Assembly (NCBI GenBank): GCA_016192455.1
Contig: JACPUC010000026.1
Coordinates: 186,001 to 250,000 of the forward strand
Length of the DNA: 64,000 nt
Direction of reading: 5' to 3'
Origin: Candidatus Tectimicrobiota bacterium
GTDB lineage: Bacteria > JACPUC01
The notes under the pieces were generated by a model. It was not told where the DNA came from and made no database searches. It worked only from the letters and a program-made list of their open reading frames with translations. Below, one piece after another: positions 60,661-64,000 of this stretch (position 1 is its first letter; each line of letters opens with the position of its first letter). Made by a program: the position numbers and the translations under genes.

Positions 60661-61896
60661 ATGAACATGGCAGATTCAGCGCAGGACAACAAGCCTCTCC
60701 GCGGCATCCGCGTGGTCAGCATGGAGCAACAGGTCGCCGGTCCTTACTGCACGCAGATGCTGGCCCACCAGGGAGCCGAGGTCATCAAGATCGAACGACC
60801 GGGCAGCGGCGACTCGAGCCGCGAGATGGCTCCCATCCTGAAGAACGACAAGGGCGAGGTGAACAGCGGCTACTTCATGCGCTTCAACCTCAACAAGAAG
60901 AGCATCACCCTCAACACCCGCTCGGACGAAGGCCGGGAGATTTTCAAGGGTCTGGCGCGGCAGGCGGACGTGATCGTCGAGAACTTCCGCCCCGGCATGA
61001 TGCAGAAGCTGGGGATCGGCTACGACGTCCTGAGCAACCTCAACCCCCGCCTCATTTACGCCAGCATCAGCGGCTTCGGCACGCTCGACCAGTACAAGGG
61101 ACCCTACAGCGACCGTCCCGCCTATGACATCGTCTCGCAGGCGATGGGCGGGCTGATGCACGTCTGCGGGCAGGCCGGCGGTCCCCCCACCTGGCTTGGC
61201 ATCGCCCTGGGCGACATCTACTCCGGCGTCATGGCCGCCTACGGCATCACCCTGGCGCTCATCCACCGCCAGCATACCGGCGAGGGGCAGTACCTCGACA
61301 TCTCCATGTACGACAACATGGCCTCGCTTGCCGAGCGCTACCTCGTGGCCTACTCGCTCACCGACCAGGTGATGTCGCGCGGCAAGGAGAAATTCATCGC
61401 CCCCTGGGGACCGTTCCAGGTGAAGGACGGTTACGTGGCCCTCATCGTCGCCACCGAGAGCGACTGGGCGAAGTTCTGCACCGCCATCGGCCACGACGAG
61501 CTGATCGGGCACGAGAAGACCAAGTCCGGCCCGGCGCGCGCCGCGAACATGGAGAGCTTCATCGGCCCCATCATCAGCGAGTGGTTCATGCAGCATACGA
61601 AGCAGGAGGTCACCGAGATACTCCTGCGGGACGGCATGCCGGTCGGCCCGGTGCAGGACCCCAGGGAGGTCTTTGAGTGCCCGCACATCAAGGCCCGCGA
61701 CCTCATCGTGGAGACGAACGACCCCATCGTTGGTCCCGTGAAGCTCATCGGCTCGCCGCTGAAGCTGTCGAAATCGCCGGAGCAGCTCACCGAGCCGGTG
61801 CCCAGTCTCGGCCAGCACACCGATGAGGTGCTCCGCACTCTCCTCGGCTACTCCGCCGAACAGATTGCCAAGGCCCGCCAGGCCGGCGTGGTGTAA
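60661..61896 (+). CDS. class III (CaiB/BaiF-type) CoA transferase
   Basis: A 411-residue family III CoA transferase: GIRVVSMEQQVAGPYCTQMLAHQGAEVIKIE, the acyl-accepting Asp156 in DRPAYDIVSQAMGG, NLNPRLIYASISGFG and GQYLDISMYDNMAS. It moves CoA between carboxylic acids, the donor commonly succinyl-, formyl- or benzylsuccinyl-type CoA. It is followed 56 bases later by a thiolase and then a mutase gene. The acid is not predictable from the sequence. Confidence 0.92.
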   Translation: MNMADSAQDNKPLRGIRVVSMEQQVAGPYCTQMLAHQGAEVIKIERPGSGDSSREMAPILKNDKGEVNSGYFMRFNLNKKSITLNTRSDEGREIFKGLARQADVIVENFRPGMMQKLGIGYDVLSNLNPRLIYASISGFGTLDQYKGPYSDRPAYDIVSQAMGGLMHVCGQAGGPPTWLGIALGDIYSGVMAAYGITLALIHRQHTGEGQYLDISMYDNMASLAERYLVAYSLTDQVMSRGKEKFIAPWGPFQVKDGYVALIVATESDWAKFCTAIGHDELIGHEKTKSGPARAANMESFIGPIISEWFMQHTKQEVTEILLRDGMPVGPVQDPREVFECPHIKARDLIVETNDPIVGPVKLIGSPLKLSKSPEQLTEPVPSLGQHTDEVLRTLLGYSAEQIAKARQAGVV

Positions 61897-61952
61897 CTGT
61901 CGTGGAGGAGTTGAAGAGCCGTTCCACGGCGGCGCCTGAAGGAGATGATCCC

Positions 61953-63149
61953 ATGGAAGACCTTGTGATTGTGAGCGCAGTGCGCACCCCCTTCGCTGCC
62001 TTCGGCGGCACGCTGAAAGACTTCTCGCTGCCGACCCTGGGGAGCATCGTGATCGCCGAGGCGTTGGCCCGCGCCAAGGTGCAGCCCGAGGAGGTGGACG
62101 AGATCGCCATGGGGGTCAACCTGCCCGGCTCCGATCGCTCCATCGCCCGGCAGGCCATGCTGAAGGCCGGCATCCCGGAAGAGCGCGTCGCCTACACCGT
62201 GGACCGCGCCTGCTGCTCCTCGCTGGTCGCCATCACCCTGGCCTCGCGCGGCGTGCGTTCCGGCGATGCCGCCATCGCCGTGGCCGGCGGCACCGAGAAC
62301 ATGAGCAAGGTGCCCTACTTCGTCCACGACGCCCGCTGGGGTCATCGCCTGGGCGACATCGTGCTGAAGGACCAACTCGTCATAAGCTGCCCGCACACCG
62401 GCGTGCCGCGGGCCGTGCAGGCGGGCGAGGAGGCGGTGAAGTTCGGCGTCAGCCGTGAGGAACAGGACGAGTGGGCCTTCAACAGCCAGGAGCGCTACTT
62501 CGCCGCCGACGCCGCCGGCAAGTTCGCCGATGAGCTGGTGCCGGTGAAGGTGAAGCAGCGCAAGGGACCCGCCATCCCCTTCGAGAAGGACGAGTCGCCG
62601 CGCCGCACCACCCTCGAGAAGCTGGCCCAGCTTCAGACCATCTACGGCAGCCCCACGGTCACCGCCGGCAACGCCCCCGGCCTCAACACCGGCGCCTCGG
62701 CCTTGGTACTTATGTCGCGCCGTCTGGCGGAGAAGCGGGGGATTCAGCCCCTCGCCATCCTGCACACCACCGCCATGGTCTCCGGGCATCCCCACAGCCT
62801 GGCGTCGATCCCCGCCGTGGCGGCCAAGAAGGCGTTGGACCGGGTCGGCAAGCGCATCGAGGAGATGGACGTCATCGAGATCAACGAGGCCTTCGCCGCC
62901 ATGCCGCTGGTCTCTACCCTGGTGCTCGCCGGCAACGACGTGAAGAAAGCGCAGGCGCTGCGGGCACGCACCAACGTGAACGGCGGCGCCATCGCCCTCG
63001 GCCACCCCACCGGAGCGACCGCCGCCCGCCTGGTCATGACCACGGCCTACGAGCTGCGTCGGCGCGGCGGCGGCTGGGGTGTGGCGACCCTCTGCGGCGG
63101 CATCGGCGAAGGCGAGGCGGCCGTCGTGGAGGTGCCACCCTCCTGGTAG
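61953..63149 (+). CDS. thiolase-family acyl-CoA acetyltransferase
   Basis: A 398-residue thiolase from the ATG at 61953 (GAAGGAGATGATCCC). The nucleophile region is DRACCSSLVAI (Cys87, followed by an unusual second Cys). GGTENMSKVPYF, EINEAFAAMPLV, ALGHPTGATAARLV (His) and TLCGGIGEGEAAVV (second Cys) complete the active site. It would cleave or form 3-ketoacyl-CoA and so could serve the last step of ring-derived beta-oxidation. The Cys-Cys-Ser-Ser variant differs from the common C-G/S-S-G. Confidence 0.92.
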   Translation: MEDLVIVSAVRTPFAAFGGTLKDFSLPTLGSIVIAEALARAKVQPEEVDEIAMGVNLPGSDRSIARQAMLKAGIPEERVAYTVDRACCSSLVAITLASRGVRSGDAAIAVAGGTENMSKVPYFVHDARWGHRLGDIVLKDQLVISCPHTGVPRAVQAGEEAVKFGVSREEQDEWAFNSQERYFAADAAGKFADELVPVKVKQRKGPAIPFEKDESPRRTTLEKLAQLQTIYGSPTVTAGNAPGLNTGASALVLMSRRLAEKRGIQPLAILHTTAMVSGHPHSLASIPAVAAKKALDRVGKRIEEMDVIEINEAFAAMPLVSTLVLAGNDVKKAQALRARTNVNGGAIALGHPTGATAARLVMTTAYELRRRGGGWGVATLCGGIGEGEAAVVEVPPSW

Positions 63150-63233
63150 CACTACCAGGAGGGGCGGCGAAGGGGACGCAGCCCCCCGTGCGCCGCGCAT
63201 CGCCGCCGCCTCTCACTGATCAGGAACCACGCC

Positions 63234-64000
63234 ATGTCCGAACAACCCGCCAACGATGCGCAGCTTCGCGCCCATGCCGAAGCCTGGCGCAAGGCAACCC
63301 TGGAACCGGAGCGCGCCAAAAAGGGCGAGCGGCGGCCGCAGTTCACGACGCGCTCCGGCATCCCCGTGGAGCCTCTCTACACGCCGCTGCACCTTGACGG
63401 GTTTGACTACGAACGGCAGCTTGGTTTCCCCGGCGAGTACCCGTACACGCGCGGCGTCGATCCCAACATGTACCGTTCGCAGCTCTGGACCATGGGGCAG
63501 TATGCCGGCTTCGGCTCCGCCGAGGACTCGAACCGCCGCTTCAAGCTCCTCGTCGAGAAGGGCGGCACCGGTTTCTCCATCGCCCTCGACCTGCCGGTGC
63601 AGACCGGGCGCGACTCCGACGACCCGCGGGCCATGGGCGAGGTCGGCAAGGTCGGCGTGGCCCTCAACTCCCGCAAGGACATGGAGGCGCTGCTCGACGG
63701 CGTGCCCCTGAGCAAGGTGCGGCAAATCCGCACCACGGCCAACTCCGTCGGCAACATCCTCCTGGCCTACTTCTGTTGCGCCGCCGAGGCCCAGGGGATC
63801 GCCCCCACCAGCTTCAACGTGCTGCTGCAGAATGATCCCCTGAAGGAGTACATCGGGCGCGGCACCTTCATCTACCCGCCGCGCGCCGCCATCCGCGTCA
63901 CGGCGGACGTCATGGCCTACTGCGCCGAGCACCTGCCGAACTGGACCTCGGTGAACGTCTCCGGCTACCACATCCAGGAGTCCGGCGCCACCGCGCCGCA
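63234..64000 (+). CDS. acyl-CoA mutase large subunit, B12-dependent, N-terminal part (cut by the window end)
   Basis: The first 255 residues of a methylmalonyl-CoA-mutase-family catalytic domain from the ATG at 63234. Clear motifs: EYPYTRGVDPNMYRSQLWTM, QYAGFGSAEDSNRRFKLLVEKGGTGFSIALDLPVQTGRDSDDP, GEVGKVGVALNSRKDM, LLQNDPLKEYIGRGTFIYPP and VSGYHIQESGATA. The usual MRQYAGFG is MGQYAGFG here, with Gly replacing Arg two residues before the substrate-contact Tyr. Ethylmalonyl-, isobutyryl- or another branched acyl-CoA could be the substrate instead of methylmalonyl-CoA. The gene continues beyond the window. Confidence 0.88.
   Translation, partial: MSEQPANDAQLRAHAEAWRKATLEPERAKKGERRPQFTTRSGIPVEPLYTPLHLDGFDYERQLGFPGEYPYTRGVDPNMYRSQLWTMGQYAGFGSAEDSNRRFKLLVEKGGTGFSIALDLPVQTGRDSDDPRAMGEVGKVGVALNSRKDMEALLDGVPLSKVRQIRTTANSVGNILLAYFCCAAEAQGIAPTSFNVLLQNDPLKEYIGRGTFIYPPRAAIRVTADVMAYCAEHLPNWTSVNVSGYHIQESGATAP

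Overview
The window is high-GC bacterial DNA. It looks like an uncultured Gram-negative lineage: lptF and lptG and a SurA-type periplasmic foldase imply an outer membrane, and the F0 genes (atpZ-atpI-atpB-atpE) stand apart from the rest of the ATP synthase genes, as in several deltaproteobacterial and related lineages. Carbon metabolism is built around acyl-CoA and aromatic-CoA chemistry. The phylum cannot be fixed from the sequence alone.

Layout. 0.9-8 kb: a PfkB/RfaE-like protein without its catalytic motif, the F0 genes, a PaaK-like CoA ligase, trmB, and a two-gene YeeE/YedE-type transporter. The second transporter gene carries an in-frame TGA exactly where the family has a conserved Cys, so it is a selenoprotein candidate. 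8-20 kb: an orphan molybdopterin oxidoreductase divergent from a nitrilase-family hydrolase, a branched-chain-type binding protein, a glutaredoxin-like protein, pgeF, small unknown proteins, an HD-GYP response regulator and a Kelch protein. 20-34 kb: an NadD-like nucleotidyltransferase, a SurA-like isomerase, lptFG, a PQQ-type sugar dehydrogenase, an ABC transporter whose binding-protein gene is broken by an amber codon, an orphan hydantoinase-B protein, and an FAD-dependent oxidoreductase.

34-51 kb is the most coherent block. On the minus strand lie an acyl-CoA dehydrogenase, hcrC, hcrA, hcrB (4-hydroxybenzoyl-CoA reductase, including its extra [4Fe-4S] loop) and an SDR. On the plus strand lie an FNR-type regulator with all four cluster cysteines, an amidohydrolase-like protein with a degenerate metal site, bcrC-bcrB-bcrA-bcrD (class I ATP-dependent benzoyl-CoA reductase), a second amidohydrolase with an intact site, a BadH-like alcohol dehydrogenase and a hemerythrin. 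A second hemerythrin precedes the regulator. FNR-type boxes lie upstream of both arms. I read this as an oxygen-controlled dearomatisation island: HcrABC removes the para-hydroxyl to give benzoyl-CoA, and BcrCBAD reduces the ring. The usual downstream dch/had/oah ring-opening genes are absent here; an alicyclic dehydrogenase and amidohydrolases occupy the neighbourhood instead.

51-64 kb: a third amidohydrolase, a MoeA-like molybdenum insertase (useful to the Mo enzymes here), an M20 peptidase, an orphan xanthine-dehydrogenase-family large subunit, a metallo-beta-lactamase-fold hydrolase, RidA, a class III CoA transferase, a thiolase and the start of a methylmalonyl-CoA-mutase-type gene. The last three fit acyl-CoA activation, thiolysis and carbon-skeleton rearrangement.

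A family of about 195-bp intergenic elements occurs four times; three copies touch the TAG stop codon of a gene. A 28-bp palindromic repeat occurs twice, once nested inside one of those elements.
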